This document shows positions 17,350 through 26,010 of a DNA stretch of 35,332 nucleotides, piece by piece. The stretch's first letter is position 1. The number at the start of each line of letters is the position of its first letter. This stretch comes from Pseudomonadota bacterium (lineage in GTDB: Bacteria > Desulfobacterota > Desulfovibrionia > Desulfovibrionales > Desulfovibrionaceae). Below the pieces are notes generated by a model that was not told the DNA's origin, did not search any database, and worked only from the letters and a program-made list of their open reading frames with translations. The position numbers and the translations under genes are program-made. Location of the stretch: NCBI GenBank assembly GCA_023433925.1, contig JAEYTO010000080.1, positions 1 through 35,332 of the forward strand, read 5' to 3'.

Positions 17350-19590
17350 CTACCTGCGCCCGCCGCGGTCTCCGCCGCGGCCTCCACGGTCGCCGCCACG
17401 GCCTCCGCGGTCACCGCCGCGTCCGCGATCGCCGCCGCCCGAGGGCGAGGCGAAGGCGTTAAGGTCGACTTCCTGACCGGCCTGCTCCATGAGCCAGGCC
17501 TTGCGGGACAGGCGCACGCGGCCGTTGGGCTGGACCTCGACGACCTTGACCGTGACTTCCTGGCCGGTGGACAGCAGGTCGGAGACGTTCTCCACGCGGC
17601 CCACGTCGAGCTGGGACACGTGCAGCAGACCCTCCAGGCCGGGCAGGATTTCCACGATGGCGCCGCAGTCGATGATCTTGGTCACGGTGCCCACGTAGTT
17701 CTTTCCGACCTCGGCGGTCTGGTCGTAGTACAGGACCATCTCCCGGGCCTTGGCCATGGACTCGGACGTGGGCGCGAAGATCTGGATGCGTCCCGAGTCC
17801 TCGATGTCGATGTCGGCCCCCGTGGCGGCGGTGATGGCCTTGATGTTCTTGCCGCCGGGTCCGATGACTTCGCGGATCTTCTCGGGGTTGATGTGCACCA
17901 CGTCATACTGCGGGGCCAGCTCGGACAGGTCCGAGCGCGGCGCGGGCAGAACCTTGGCCATCTCCTCCAGGATGAGCAGGCGGGCCTGCTTGGCCTGGGA
18001 CAGGGCGCGCGCGAGCACTTCCTGCGGGATGCCCGAGATCTTGATGTCCATCTGGATGGCCGTGACGCCCTCGGCCGTGCCGGCGACCTTGAAGTCCATG
18101 TCGCCCATGGCGTCCTCGTCGCCGAGGATGTCGGTTAGCACGAAGTATTCGTCATCGACCTTGGCCAGGCCCATGGCGATGCCGGCCACCGGGGCCTTGA
18201 TGGGCACGCCGGCGTCCATGAGGGCCAGGCAGCCGCCGCACACCGCGGCCATGGACGAGGAGCCGTTGGACTCCATGGTCTCGGCTACCACGCGCACGGT
18301 GAAGGGGAACTCGCCCTCGGCCGGCAGCACGGGTATGATGGCGCGCTCGGCCAGGTTTCCGTGGCCTATCTCGCGGCGCGACGGGCCGCGCAGGAAGCGG
18401 GCCTCGTTCACGCAGTAGGGCGGGAAGTTGTAGTGCAGCATGAAGCCCTTGGTGATCTCGCCCGTGAGCGTCTCGATGCGCTGCTCGTCGCGCGAGGAGC
18501 CCAGGGTGGCGATGGCCAGGGACGAGGTCTCGCCGCGCTTGAACAGGGCCGAGCCGTGGGTCTGGGGCAGCAGGCCGACCTCGATGGACAGCGGCCGCAC
18601 CGTGGTCAGGTCGCGGCCGTCGATGCGCACGCCCCTTGTCTTGATGCGCTCGCGCATGATCTCCTTTTCAAGGGCTTCCAGGGCCTCGGAGACGTCCTTC
18701 TTGAGCGTCGAGGCATTCTCGGGATCGCGCTCGATAAGGGCCTGCAGGACCTCGTCCTTCACCGCCGAGCGGGCCTTCTTGCGCTCCAGCTTGGCCGGGA
18801 TGGACAGGGCCGCGTCGAGCTTGGCCTTGCCGAGCTCGCGCACCGGGTTCAGGATCTCGCTCTTTTCGGCGGGCGGGGTGAACTCCATCTTGGGAGCGCC
18901 GACCTTCTCGCGCAGCTCCTCCTGCAAGTCGAGCAGGGGGGTGATCATCTTGTGGCCGAAGGCCAAGGCCTCGGCGAGGATATCCTCGGCCAGGAACATG
19001 GCCCCGCCTTCGACCATGACCACGGCGTCGCGCGAGGCGGCCAAGACCAGGTTCAAGGTCGAAAGCTCGGTGATGCCCTGGTAGGTCGGGAAGGCCACGA
19101 ACTCGCCGTTCATGTAGCCCACGCGAGTGCCGGCCAGTGGCCCGTTGAATGGTATCTTGGAGATGTGCAAGGCGGCGGAGGCGCCGGTCAGGGCCAGCAC
19201 GTCCGGGTTGACGTTCTTGTCCGCCGACAGCACCGTGGCGATGATCTGCACCTCGTCACGGAAGCCCTTGGGGAAGCTGGGCCTCAGCGGCCGGTCGATG
19301 AGCCGGGAGACGAGCGTCTCGCGGTCGCTGGGCCGGCCGATCTCGCGGCGGAAGTAGCCGCCGGGGATGCGGCCCGCGGCGTAGGACATCTCCTGGTAGT
19401 TGCAGGTCAGGGGGAAGAATCCCTTGTCCTCGGGCAGGGCCTGCGTCACGGCCGTGACGAGCACCACCGTGCCGCCGGAGCGCACGAGCACCGCGCCGTC
19501 GGCCTGGTTGGCGAAGCGGCCGGTCTCCAGCTCGATCTCGATCTTCCCGACTTTCGTGGAGATGCGGGTGGGTGTGAATGGCTTAAGCAT
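17350..19590 (-). CDS. pnp: Polyribonucleotide nucleotidyltransferase (PNPase)
   Basis: A 746-residue 3'-5' phosphorolytic exoribonuclease. Two RNase PH-like domains (about residues 1-215 and 315-540) are separated by the alpha-helical domain. A KH domain (VIGPGGKNIKAIT, GPGG at residue 577) and an S1 domain (GTVTKIIDCGAIVEILPGLEGLLHVSQL) follow. The C-terminal 29 residues are made only of Gly, Arg and Asp in repeats of GGDRGGR, an RGG-box-like tail not present in E. coli PNPase. It is the last gene of the operon, downstream of rpsO as in E. coli. Ribosome-binding site GCGAGG precedes the ATG. Confidence 0.97.
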   Translation of the reverse strand: MLKPFTPTRISTKVGKIEIELETGRFANQADGAVLVRSGGTVVLVTAVTQALPEDKGFFPLTCNYQEMSYAAGRIPGGYFRREIGRPSDRETLVSRLIDRPLRPSFPKGFRDEVQIIATVLSADKNVNPDVLALTGASAALHISKIPFNGPLAGTRVGYMNGEFVAFPTYQGITELSTLNLVLAASRDAVVMVEGGAMFLAEDILAEALAFGHKMITPLLDLQEELREKVGAPKMEFTPPAEKSEILNPVRELGKAKLDAALSIPAKLERKKARSAVKDEVLQALIERDPENASTLKKDVSEALEALEKEIMRERIKTRGVRIDGRDLTTVRPLSIEVGLLPQTHGSALFKRGETSSLAIATLGSSRDEQRIETLTGEITKGFMLHYNFPPYCVNEARFLRGPSRREIGHGNLAERAIIPVLPAEGEFPFTVRVVAETMESNGSSSMAAVCGGCLALMDAGVPIKAPVAGIAMGLAKVDDEYFVLTDILGDEDAMGDMDFKVAGTAEGVTAIQMDIKISGIPQEVLARALSQAKQARLLILEEMAKVLPAPRSDLSELAPQYDVVHINPEKIREVIGPGGKNIKAITAATGADIDIEDSGRIQIFAPTSESMAKAREMVLYYDQTAEVGKNYVGTVTKIIDCGAIVEILPGLEGLLHVSQLDVGRVENVSDLLSTGQEVTVKVVEVQPNGRVRLSRKAWLMEQAGQEVDLNAFASPSGGGDRGRGGDRGGRGGDRGGRGGDRGGRR

Positions 19591-19725
19591 GAATGAACCT
19601 CGCGAGTTGACGCGTGTCTGGTCACCCCCAAAGTTCTAGCTGGACTGCGGCGAGGGTCCTTCCGCGTGTGTCGGGGGGGAAGGGCGCCCGGCGACAGCCA
19701 ACTAAAACTAAGCTTGGGGGCATAG

Positions 19726-19758
19726 CGAAGGGGCCCCGCTGCGTGCGGGGCCCCTTCG
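19726..19758 (-). terminator. Strong hairpin between rpsO and pnp
   Basis: CGAAGGGGCCCCGC (19726-19739) is the exact reverse complement of 19745-19758, a 14-bp stem with a five-base loop, starting six bases after the rpsO stop. No T run follows on the minus strand, so it may be a partial terminator, an RNase processing site or a 3'-end stabiliser between rpsO and pnp. The position mirrors the rpsO-pnp attenuator of E. coli. Confidence 0.6.
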
Positions 19759-19763
19759 GCGGC

Positions 19764-20033
19764 CTACTTGCGGATACCGAGCTTGGCGATCAAGTCGCGA
19801 TACCGCTGAACATCCTTCTTCTTCACGTAATTAAGAAGCTTGCGGCGCTGGCCGACGAGCTTCAGCAGGCCCGTACGGGAGTGGAAGTCCTTCGTATGGG
19901 TCTTGAAGTGCTCCGTCAGGTACTCGATGCGGGCCGTGAGCAGGGCGACCTGCACCTCGGGGGAGCCGGTGTCTCCCTCGTGCTTCTGATGCTCCTCGAT
20001 CACTTTGCTCTTCTGAGCGGCGTCCATTACCAC
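19764..20033 (-). CDS. rpsO: 30S ribosomal protein S15
   Basis: 89 residues, the same length as E. coli S15. It binds 16S rRNA early in small-subunit assembly. Signatures are DTGSPEVQVALLTARIEYLTEHF, HSRTGLLKLVGQRRKLLNYVKKKD and RYRDLIAKLG. The start was set at GTG 20033 because GGAGGA stands seven bases upstream and the length then fits the family exactly. An ATG at 20084 would add an unrelated 17-residue N-terminus, and the ATG at 20027 is too far from the ribosome-binding site. Confidence 0.96.
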   Translation of the reverse strand: MVMDAAQKSKVIEEHQKHEGDTGSPEVQVALLTARIEYLTEHFKTHTKDFHSRTGLLKLVGQRRKLLNYVKKKDVQRYRDLIAKLGIRK

Positions 20034-20093
20034 AGCGGTATCCTCCGATGTAAGTCCATGTTGTTTGGTAGCGTCCTCTGCCATATGGCGGCG

Positions 20094-21020
20094 CTAGAAC
20101 AGACCACGCAGGATGACCCACTTGAGATGTCCATCCAGGATGCGCGCCTCGGCCAGGGCCAGTGGCTCTCCGTTCTCGGAGAGCAGGGCCTTGGCGCCGG
20201 GGCTCGCGGAGCAGGCCAGGGCAGGGGCCACGGGGATGCGCATGCCGTTGCGCACCGCCTTGGCCTCGTCCTCGCCCAGCTCCACCTGGAGCCAGCCCGC
20301 CAACGCCTCGGGAATCGTGAGGACCCTGGCGCCGAACCCCTCGGGGTCGGACAGGGTCTCCTCCAGGCCGTGGGCCTGGCCGAGACTGAAGGGCTCGCTC
20401 TCCTCGCGGGTCAACGCGGTCATGATCGCGCCGCAGCCCAGTCGCGTCCCCAGGCTGTGGACCAGGGAGCGTACATAGGTGCCTGCGGAACAGGCCACCC
20501 TGAAGGTGACCTCGGGCAGATCCACATGGAGTGGCTCCGCCGCGTATATCGTCACATCCTTCTCCTTGACCGGGATGTCCTCCCCGGCTCGGGCCAGCTC
20601 ATAGAGGGGACGCCCCTGGTGCTTGGCTGCGGAGTAGGCTGGAACTACCTGCACTGTAATCTCTTTCCAGTCAAGGACGGCACGACGCGCATCCTCGGGG
20701 GCGATGTCGTCCAGGGGGTGCTCCTCGACCACCTGGCCCTGTATATCGTAGGTATCAGTGGCCAGACCCAGGCGCAAGGCGCCGAAATATGTTTTGCGCG
20801 CCGCCAAGAGGTGGCTCGCAAGGCGCGTGGCCTTGCCCAGAAGCACCACGAGCACGCCCGAGGCCAGGGGGTCCAGGGTGCCGGCATGACCGATGATCGG
20901 CTGGCCCAGCTCCCGCTTGATGCGGTTGAGGCAGTCGGTGGACGTGGGGCCCGACGGCTTATGGAGCACCAGCACTCCGTGGAGTTGGCGCGCGTCTTCC
21001 CTGCGCCTGCGCCTGCCCAT
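20094..21020 (-). CDS. truB: tRNA pseudouridine-55 synthase
   Basis: 308 residues. It makes pseudouridine 55 in the T loop of tRNAs. The catalytic aspartate lies in GHAGTLDPLASGVL, preceded by the family-typical VLVLHKPSGPTSTDCLNRIKR. The N-terminus is unusually basic (MGRRRRRED). It follows nrnA with only two bases between, within the translation-factor operon. Confidence 0.96.
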   Translation of the reverse strand: MGRRRRREDARQLHGVLVLHKPSGPTSTDCLNRIKRELGQPIIGHAGTLDPLASGVLVVLLGKATRLASHLLAARKTYFGALRLGLATDTYDIQGQVVEEHPLDDIAPEDARRAVLDWKEITVQVVPAYSAAKHQGRPLYELARAGEDIPVKEKDVTIYAAEPLHVDLPEVTFRVACSAGTYVRSLVHSLGTRLGCGAIMTALTREESEPFSLGQAHGLEETLSDPEGFGARVLTIPEALAGWLQVELGEDEAKAVRNGMRIPVAPALACSASPGAKALLSENGEPLALAEARILDGHLKWVILRGLF

Positions 21021-21022
21021 GC

Positions 21023-21991
21023 CTAGAGCGTTTCCACGAGGGCCTCAAGGGCGCTCACGAGCTCGCGCTCGGCCTGGGGCATGGGCGCGGCGATGCTCCC
21101 GCCCGCGGCGTTGCGGTGCCCGCCGCCGCCGAAGGACGCCGCCACCTGCTGCACGTTGACCGGACCGCTGGAGCGCAGGGAGAACTTGATCATCTCGGGG
21201 CCGTCCTCGCGCAGGCTGGCCGCCACGGTCACGCCCTTGATGCGCCGCACGGCGTTGATGATGCCGTCCGTGTCCTGGATGGACGTGCCGGTCTCCTCCA
21301 GGTCCCTGCGCGTGATGGTCACGAGCGCCACCTTGCCGTTGTCCAGGAGCTGCGTGCGGCTCAGGATGCGGCTCCACAGGAGGATGCGCGCCAGGGATTG
21401 CTGGTTATGGAGCTTGGCGTTGAACTCGCCCGGCTTGAGGCCCAGGCGCACGATGGAGGCCGCCAGCTCCAGGACCCGGGCCGTGGTGTTGTCGTAGGTG
21501 AAGTTGCCCGTGTCCGTGACCAGGCCCAAATATACTGCCTCGCCCAGGGCGCCATCCAGGGGGAAGCCCAGATCGCTCGCTATCCGCGCGGCCATTTCGG
21601 TCGTGGAGGACATGCTCGTGTCCACCCAGTTAACGGAGCCGAAATCGGGATTGCCCAGGTGGTGATCGATGTTGATGAGCTTTGATCGGTCCACCCAGGC
21701 CATGAGCGCTTCGCCGCCCCGGTGCAGATCGCCGCAATCCAGGGTGATGGTCCAGCAGGCCGGGCAGTCGGGGATCCGCGTGCCGATGTTCGCGGGCAGG
21801 CTCAGCCACTCCAAATCGCGGGGCAGGCCGCTCTCGTTGTAGAGCGTGAAGCGCTTGCCCAACCGATTGAGGGCAAAGCCCACGGCCGCCATGGCCCCGA
21901 TGGCGTCGCCGTCGGGATTCACGTGCGCGGTGACGAGGAAATCGTCCTCCGTGCGCAGGATGCGCGCGATGTCTTTACTGCGGGTGCTCAT
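21023..21991 (-). CDS. nrnA: DHH-family phosphoesterase, NrnA-like oligoribonuclease / pAp phosphatase
   Basis: 322 residues. The DHH domain contains AHVNPDGDAIGAM, LDCGD and INIDHHLGNPDFG; the C-terminal DHHA1 domain contains SFGGGGHRNAAGG. These are the metal and substrate motifs of NrnA, which degrades 2-5-nt RNA and dephosphorylates pAp. The chosen ATG overlaps the end of rbfA by 17 bases; a TTG five codons upstream is an alternative. Position between rbfA and truB is usual in Gram-positives and sulfate reducers. Confidence 0.93.
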   Translation of the reverse strand: MSTRSKDIARILRTEDDFLVTAHVNPDGDAIGAMAAVGFALNRLGKRFTLYNESGLPRDLEWLSLPANIGTRIPDCPACWTITLDCGDLHRGGEALMAWVDRSKLINIDHHLGNPDFGSVNWVDTSMSSTTEMAARIASDLGFPLDGALGEAVYLGLVTDTGNFTYDNTTARVLELAASIVRLGLKPGEFNAKLHNQQSLARILLWSRILSRTQLLDNGKVALVTITRRDLEETGTSIQDTDGIINAVRRIKGVTVAASLREDGPEMIKFSLRSSGPVNVQQVAASFGGGGHRNAAGGSIAAPMPQAERELVSALEALVETL

Positions 21992-22307
21992 AGACCATGT
22001 TCTCAAGGAAATCGTCGAAGCGGAAGCGCAGCTCCGGCACCTTGCGCAGCTTGAGCCGCTTGCCCAGCAGCGTGCGCAGGAAGCCCTTGGCTTTGTCCAG
22101 GGCCTTGTCCACGTCCTCGCGGGGGTGCAGAGCCTCGGAATAGGTCACGAAGACCTCGGCCACGGAGATGTCGTTGTTCAGGCGCACGCCGCTCACGGTG
22201 ACCAGTTCGAGCCTGGGGTCCTGGACCTCCTCGGCCAGCATTCTGGCCAGCTCGCGCATGATCTCTTCGCTGAGACGCACGGATCGTCTTGATGTGGCGT
22301 GCTTCAT
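21975..22307 (-). CDS. rbfA: Ribosome-binding factor A
   Basis: 110 residues, a KH-like fold protein needed for 16S rRNA 5'-end maturation and cold adaptation. Recognised by RRSVRLSEEIMRELARMLAEEVQDPRL and FVTYSE. The start ATG at 22307 has AGGAAA six bases upstream. It lies between DUF503 and nrnA, in the usual operon order. Confidence 0.94.
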   Translation of the reverse strand: MKHATSRRSVRLSEEIMRELARMLAEEVQDPRLELVTVSGVRLNNDISVAEVFVTYSEALHPREDVDKALDKAKGFLRTLLGKRLKLRKVPELRFRFDDFLENMVYEHPQ

Positions 22308-22320
22308 GGCTTTCCTGATG

Positions 22321-22347
22321 CGCCGGCCGGGCAAGGCCCGGCCGGCG
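22321..22347 (-). other. 12-bp GC hairpin in the rbfA leader
   Basis: CGCCGGCCGGGC (22321-22332) pairs exactly with 22336-22347 across a three-base loop, between the DUF503 stop and the rbfA ribosome-binding site. No T run follows. It may be a processing or stability site inside the operon. Confidence 0.45.
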
Positions 22348-22356
22348 GTTGTTTCG

Positions 22357-22644
22357 TCAGTCGCTGATGTACTCGGTCGACACGTCCACCAGATCTTCCG
22401 TGGAGGATGCCTCGACCATGTTCAGGGCCTTGCTCAGTCGTCCCTGGATGGCCTCGGTGTCCGGGCCGCAGGTGACCACGCCGAGCACAAGGCGCGTGTG
22501 GCTGTCGTGGGACTCGATCTCGCTCACGGCCACGTTGAACTTGTTGCGCAACTTCTGCTTCATGCTGTTGGCGAAGCTGCGCTTGCCCTTGAGCGAGTCG
22601 TTGTCGTGGAGCATGAACTCCAGGCGCATGACGCCGATCATCAT
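22357..22644 (-). CDS. DUF503 family protein (YlxP-like)
   Basis: 95 residues, small alpha/beta protein starting MMIGVMRLEFMLHDNDSLKGKRS with the conserved SLKxKR core. The family is regularly encoded between infB and rbfA, as here, and is thought to be linked to ribosome maturation, but no activity is established. The second Met (22641) is an equally good start. Confidence 0.9.
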   Translation of the reverse strand: MMIGVMRLEFMLHDNDSLKGKRSFANSMKQKLRNKFNVAVSEIESHDSHTRLVLGVVTCGPDTEAIQGRLSKALNMVEASSTEDLVDVSTEYISD

Positions 22645-22665
22645 GTCGTTTCGCGCATCTCCCGA

Positions 22666-25600
22666 CTACAGAGTAGCCTTGGTTTCCACGTGCTCGAAGG
22701 CCTCGATGACGTCCCCGACCTTGATGTCGTTGAAGTTCTCCAGGCCCACGCCGCACTCGTAGCCCTTGGCGACTTCCTTCACGTCGTCCTTGAAGCGCCG
22801 CAGCGACGAGAGCTTGCCCGTGTAGATGACCACGCCGTTGCGCAGCAGGCGCACGCTCGCGTTGCGCATGAGCTTGCCGTCGATGACGCCGCAGCCGGCC
22901 ACGGTGCCGACCTTGGGCACGCTGAAGGTGTCGCGCACCTCGGCCTGGCCAAGATACTGCTCGCTGATGACCGGGGCGAGCATGCCGGTCATGGCGTCGC
23001 GTATTTCGTCCACGAGCTTGTAGATGATGTCGTAGTAGCGGATCTCGACCTTCTCGTGCTCGGCGACCTCGCGGATCTTGGCCGTGGCGCGGATGTTGAA
23101 GCCGATGATGATGGCGTCCGAGGCCGAGGCGAGCAGGATGTCCGACTCGGAGATGGCGCCCGCGCCGCTGTGCACGATGTCGATCTTGACCGCTTCCGTG
23201 GACAGCTTGCGCAGGGACTCGGCGATGGCCTCCAGGGAGCCCTGCACGTCGGCCTTGAGCACGATGTTGAGCTTCTTGGCCTCGGCGCTGGGCCTGGACT
23301 GGAGGAAGGACTCCAGGGTGACCTTGGTCTCCTTGGCCAGGTCGCGCTCGCGCTGCTTGACCTGACGGGACTCGGCGATGCGCCGGGCGACCTTGTCGTC
23401 GGCCACGGCCACGAACTCGTCGCCCGCGTCGGGCACGCCATCGAAGCCCTGGACCTCCACGGGGATGGCCGGTCCGGCCTCGGTGATCTTGCGCCCGGCG
23501 TCGTCGAACATGGCGCGCACCTTGCCGAAGCGCAAGCCGCACACGAACGAGTCGCCCAGACGCAGGGTGCCTTCCTGGATGAGCACGGTGCCCACGGGGC
23601 CGCGGCCCTTGTCCAGCTTGGCCTCGACGATGTGGCCGCGGGCCGGCTTGTCCGGGTTGGCCTTGAGATCGAGCACCTCGGCCTGGAGCAGGATCATCTC
23701 CAGCAACTCGTCGATGCCGGTCCTCTGCTTGGCCGAGACATGGGCGAAGATCGTCTCGCCGCCCCATTCCTCGGGCGAGAGGCCCAGATCGGCCAGCTCG
23801 CGCTTGACGCGGTCGGGGTTGGCCGCCTCCTTGTCCATCTTGTTCACGGCCACCACGATGGGCACGCCGGCGGCCTTGGAGTGGCTCACCGCCTCGCGGG
23901 TCTGCTCCATGACGCCGTCGTCCGCGGCCACCACGAGCACGACCAGGTCCGTGACCTGGGCGCCGCGAGCGCGCATGGCCGTGAAGGCCTCGTGACCCGG
24001 CGTGTCGAGGAAGACGACCTCGCCGCGCGGAGTGGCCACGTGGTAGGCGCCAATGTGCTGGGTGATGCCTCCAGCCTCGCCCGCCGCGACCTTGGACGTG
24101 CGGATGGCATCCAGAAGCGAGGTCTTGCCGTGGTCGACATGGCCCATGATGGTCACGACCGGGGGCCTGGGCTTGAGGCTCTCGGTCGAGTCGGCCTCGA
24201 CCGGCAGGAGGTAGGTGTCTTCGGAGAAACCGACCTTCTCGACCTCGTAGCCGAACTCCTGGGCCACTATCTGGGCGGTGTCCAGATCGAGCGACTGGTT
24301 GATGGTGGCCAGAACGCCAAGGCCCATGAGCACACGGATGATCTCCGGCGCCTTGACGCCCATCTGGTGGGCCATGTCCGCCACGCGGATGGCCTCATCG
24401 ATCCTGAGCTTGCGCTTGGCCGCCTTCATGGGAGCCGTGCCGGCCGGCTCGGGCTGCACCGGGCCGCGGGGCTTCTTGCCCTTGCGCAGCTTGCCGCGCG
24501 TGGGACGGTCGCCGAGATCGGCCACCGCCGCCTTCTTCTGCTTCACATCGGCGCCGCGGCTGCCATCGACAACCTCTCCGCCGCCGAAGTTGACGACCCG
24601 CTTGTCCTTCTTGCGCCGTCTGCGGGCCTCCTCGGAAGCCGCGGCGGGTTGCTCCGCGGGCGCGCCAGGCCGACTAGGACCGCCGGGACCAGGCCGACCA
24701 GGACCGCCGGGACCAGGCCGACCAGGGCCGCCTGGGCCGGGCCGACCAGGACCGCCAAAACCGGGACGACCGGGGCCGCCAGGGCCACCAGGGCCGGGCC
24801 GACCTGGGGCACCCGGCCGCGCGGGGCGTTGATCAAAGCGCTGGTCAGGCCGCTGGGAGCGCGGCTCGGGCTGCGCGGGCTGTGCTGGTCTGGCCGGCGC
24901 GGGCTCGGGTCTGGCGATGACACGGACCTGGGGTCCGGTGAACTTCTCCTTGGCTGGGCGCTTCGGCTTACGCTTGCGGCGGCTTTCCTCGGTCTCTTCG
25001 TCCTCTGCACGGGGCTCGGAAGGCTGCGTGGAAACCGGCTCTTCGATGGGGCCGGCCACTTCGGGAGCGCGCTTGTCGCCGCCCATGCCCGCCGGGGCCT
25101 CGCCGCCGAACGCCATACCGTCATCCTGGGCCTGGCCGCCGCCGAGGATGATCTCGGAGGGAACCTCCTTGCCGGCATACACGGGGCTGTCGGCGCCAAG
25201 GTCGGGGTATAGCGCGGACTCGGGGCCCGGCGTCACGTCGGGTGCCGAGTCTGGGGCGACCTCGGGCTCGGCCACCTGGAAGGGCTGGGACTGCTCGGGG
25301 GGCAAAATGATTTTGGCGTCAGAGAAGGTGATCTCCTCGGGCTGCCCTTCGGCAGGCGCCTCGGGGGCGGGGGCGCCGGCCGGGACCTCGGGCGCGGGCT
25401 CAGGACCAGCGGACGCGGCCGTCCGGGGGGCCTCGGCGGTGGTCTCTTCCTCCACTTCGCCATGAACCTCCTCGGGCTCTTCGCGGGCGCCGGGACGGGG
25501 CCGCGTGCGGCGGCGCACCACGACTCCGGGCTGGATCTCCTTGCGGATGACCTCCGTGACGGAGCGGCTGCCCGCAAGCTTGGCGCGAAGCTCCACTACC

Positions 25601-25728
25601 TGTTCGTCTTCCAGGCTGCTCATGAGGCTTTTGACCGGGATACCCAGCTCCCGGAGCTTATTGAGCAGATCCTTGTTGCCGATGCCCATCTCGGCCGCCA
25701 GATCTTTCACCTTCATCTTATCTGCCAT
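22666..25728 (-). CDS. infB: Translation initiation factor IF-2
   Basis: 1020 residues. Residues 1-52 are an IF2_N domain (KVKDLAAEMGIGNKDLLNKLRELG). A long low-complexity linker rich in Pro, Gly, Ala and Glu follows, including a GPGGPGRP repeat array, and then a second IF2_N domain. The GTPase core starts at GHVDHGKT (residues 529-536) with DTPGHEAF and NKMD, followed by the IF2 beta-barrel and C-terminal domains that bind fMet-tRNA. The start MADKMKVKD was chosen over an upstream frame extension because AAGGGGG precedes it and the family begins there. It overlaps the end of ylxR by 11 bases. The total length is large for IF-2 because of the linker. Confidence 0.96.
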   Translation of the reverse strand: MADKMKVKDLAAEMGIGNKDLLNKLRELGIPVKSLMSSLEDEQVVELRAKLAGSRSVTEVIRKEIQPGVVVRRRTRPRPGAREEPEEVHGEVEEETTAEAPRTAASAGPEPAPEVPAGAPAPEAPAEGQPEEITFSDAKIILPPEQSQPFQVAEPEVAPDSAPDVTPGPESALYPDLGADSPVYAGKEVPSEIILGGGQAQDDGMAFGGEAPAGMGGDKRAPEVAGPIEEPVSTQPSEPRAEDEETEESRRKRKPKRPAKEKFTGPQVRVIARPEPAPARPAQPAQPEPRSQRPDQRFDQRPARPGAPGRPGPGGPGGPGRPGFGGPGRPGPGGPGRPGPGGPGRPGPGGPSRPGAPAEQPAAASEEARRRRKKDKRVVNFGGGEVVDGSRGADVKQKKAAVADLGDRPTRGKLRKGKKPRGPVQPEPAGTAPMKAAKRKLRIDEAIRVADMAHQMGVKAPEIIRVLMGLGVLATINQSLDLDTAQIVAQEFGYEVEKVGFSEDTYLLPVEADSTESLKPRPPVVTIMGHVDHGKTSLLDAIRTSKVAAGEAGGITQHIGAYHVATPRGEVVFLDTPGHEAFTAMRARGAQVTDLVVLVVAADDGVMEQTREAVSHSKAAGVPIVVAVNKMDKEAANPDRVKRELADLGLSPEEWGGETIFAHVSAKQRTGIDELLEMILLQAEVLDLKANPDKPARGHIVEAKLDKGRGPVGTVLIQEGTLRLGDSFVCGLRFGKVRAMFDDAGRKITEAGPAIPVEVQGFDGVPDAGDEFVAVADDKVARRIAESRQVKQRERDLAKETKVTLESFLQSRPSAEAKKLNIVLKADVQGSLEAIAESLRKLSTEAVKIDIVHSGAGAISESDILLASASDAIIIGFNIRATAKIREVAEHEKVEIRYYDIIYKLVDEIRDAMTGMLAPVISEQYLGQAEVRDTFSVPKVGTVAGCGVIDGKLMRNASVRLLRNGVVIYTGKLSSLRRFKDDVKEVAKGYECGVGLENFNDIKVGDVIEAFEHVETKATL
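24666..24785 (-). repeat. 24-bp tandem repeat inside infB
   Basis: Five near-identical 24-base units start at 24666, 24690, 24714, 24738 and 24762. Each encodes eight residues of a Gly-Pro-Arg repeat (GPGGPGRP register) in the IF-2 linker. Units one and two differ at a single base. Such arrays are prone to copy-number change between strains. Confidence 0.85.
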
Positions 25729-25966
25729 GCGCAACCCCCTTGCATTTCTTCTGCCGCGCCCTGAAGCCGGCAAACCGCCTTTCGCATGCCTCGTCCGCGC
25801 AGACATAGTATCCGCGCCCCGTGCGGGTCTGCCCCGGATCGAAGGCGAGGCCGCCCGGCGTGGCCGGGCCGGCCTCGCACGCCACATGCCGCCGCAATTC
25901 CCGCTTGGGGAAGCGTTGACGGCATATCACGCACATGCGTACGGGCGTGCTCTTCTCAGCGTACAT
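25718..25966 (-). CDS. ylxR: YlxR / DUF448 RNA-binding protein
   Basis: 82 residues with the family core RMCVICRQRFPKRELRRHV, GRGYYVCADEACERRF. It lies between nusA and infB, as almost everywhere in bacteria. Homologues bind RNA and have been linked to RNase P modulation (RnpM). The stop codon overlaps the infB start by 11 bases. Length and position are typical. Confidence 0.92.
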   Translation of the reverse strand: MYAEKSTPVRMCVICRQRFPKRELRRHVACEAGPATPGGLAFDPGQTRTGRGYYVCADEACERRFAGFRARQKKCKGVAHGR

Positions 25967-26010
25967 GATTCATCCATGACGGAAATGTCCCGGAGGGCTT
26001 TTCCGCCAGA

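Noticed and set aside
17208..17462. 84-codon plus-strand frame over the pnp terminator and 3' end
   Set aside because: It spans the terminator and reads the complement of the RGG tail; no ribosome-binding site or homology.
24666..24785. Short regular repeats considered as a CRISPR array
   Set aside because: Units are contiguous without spacers and are in frame inside infB, encoding a Gly/Pro/Arg linker.
22666..25887. Longer infB start 53 codons upstream
   Set aside because: The extension lies in the ylxR coding region in another frame, is Arg/Ala-rich, and lacks a ribosome-binding site; the IF2_N domain begins at MADKMKVKD.
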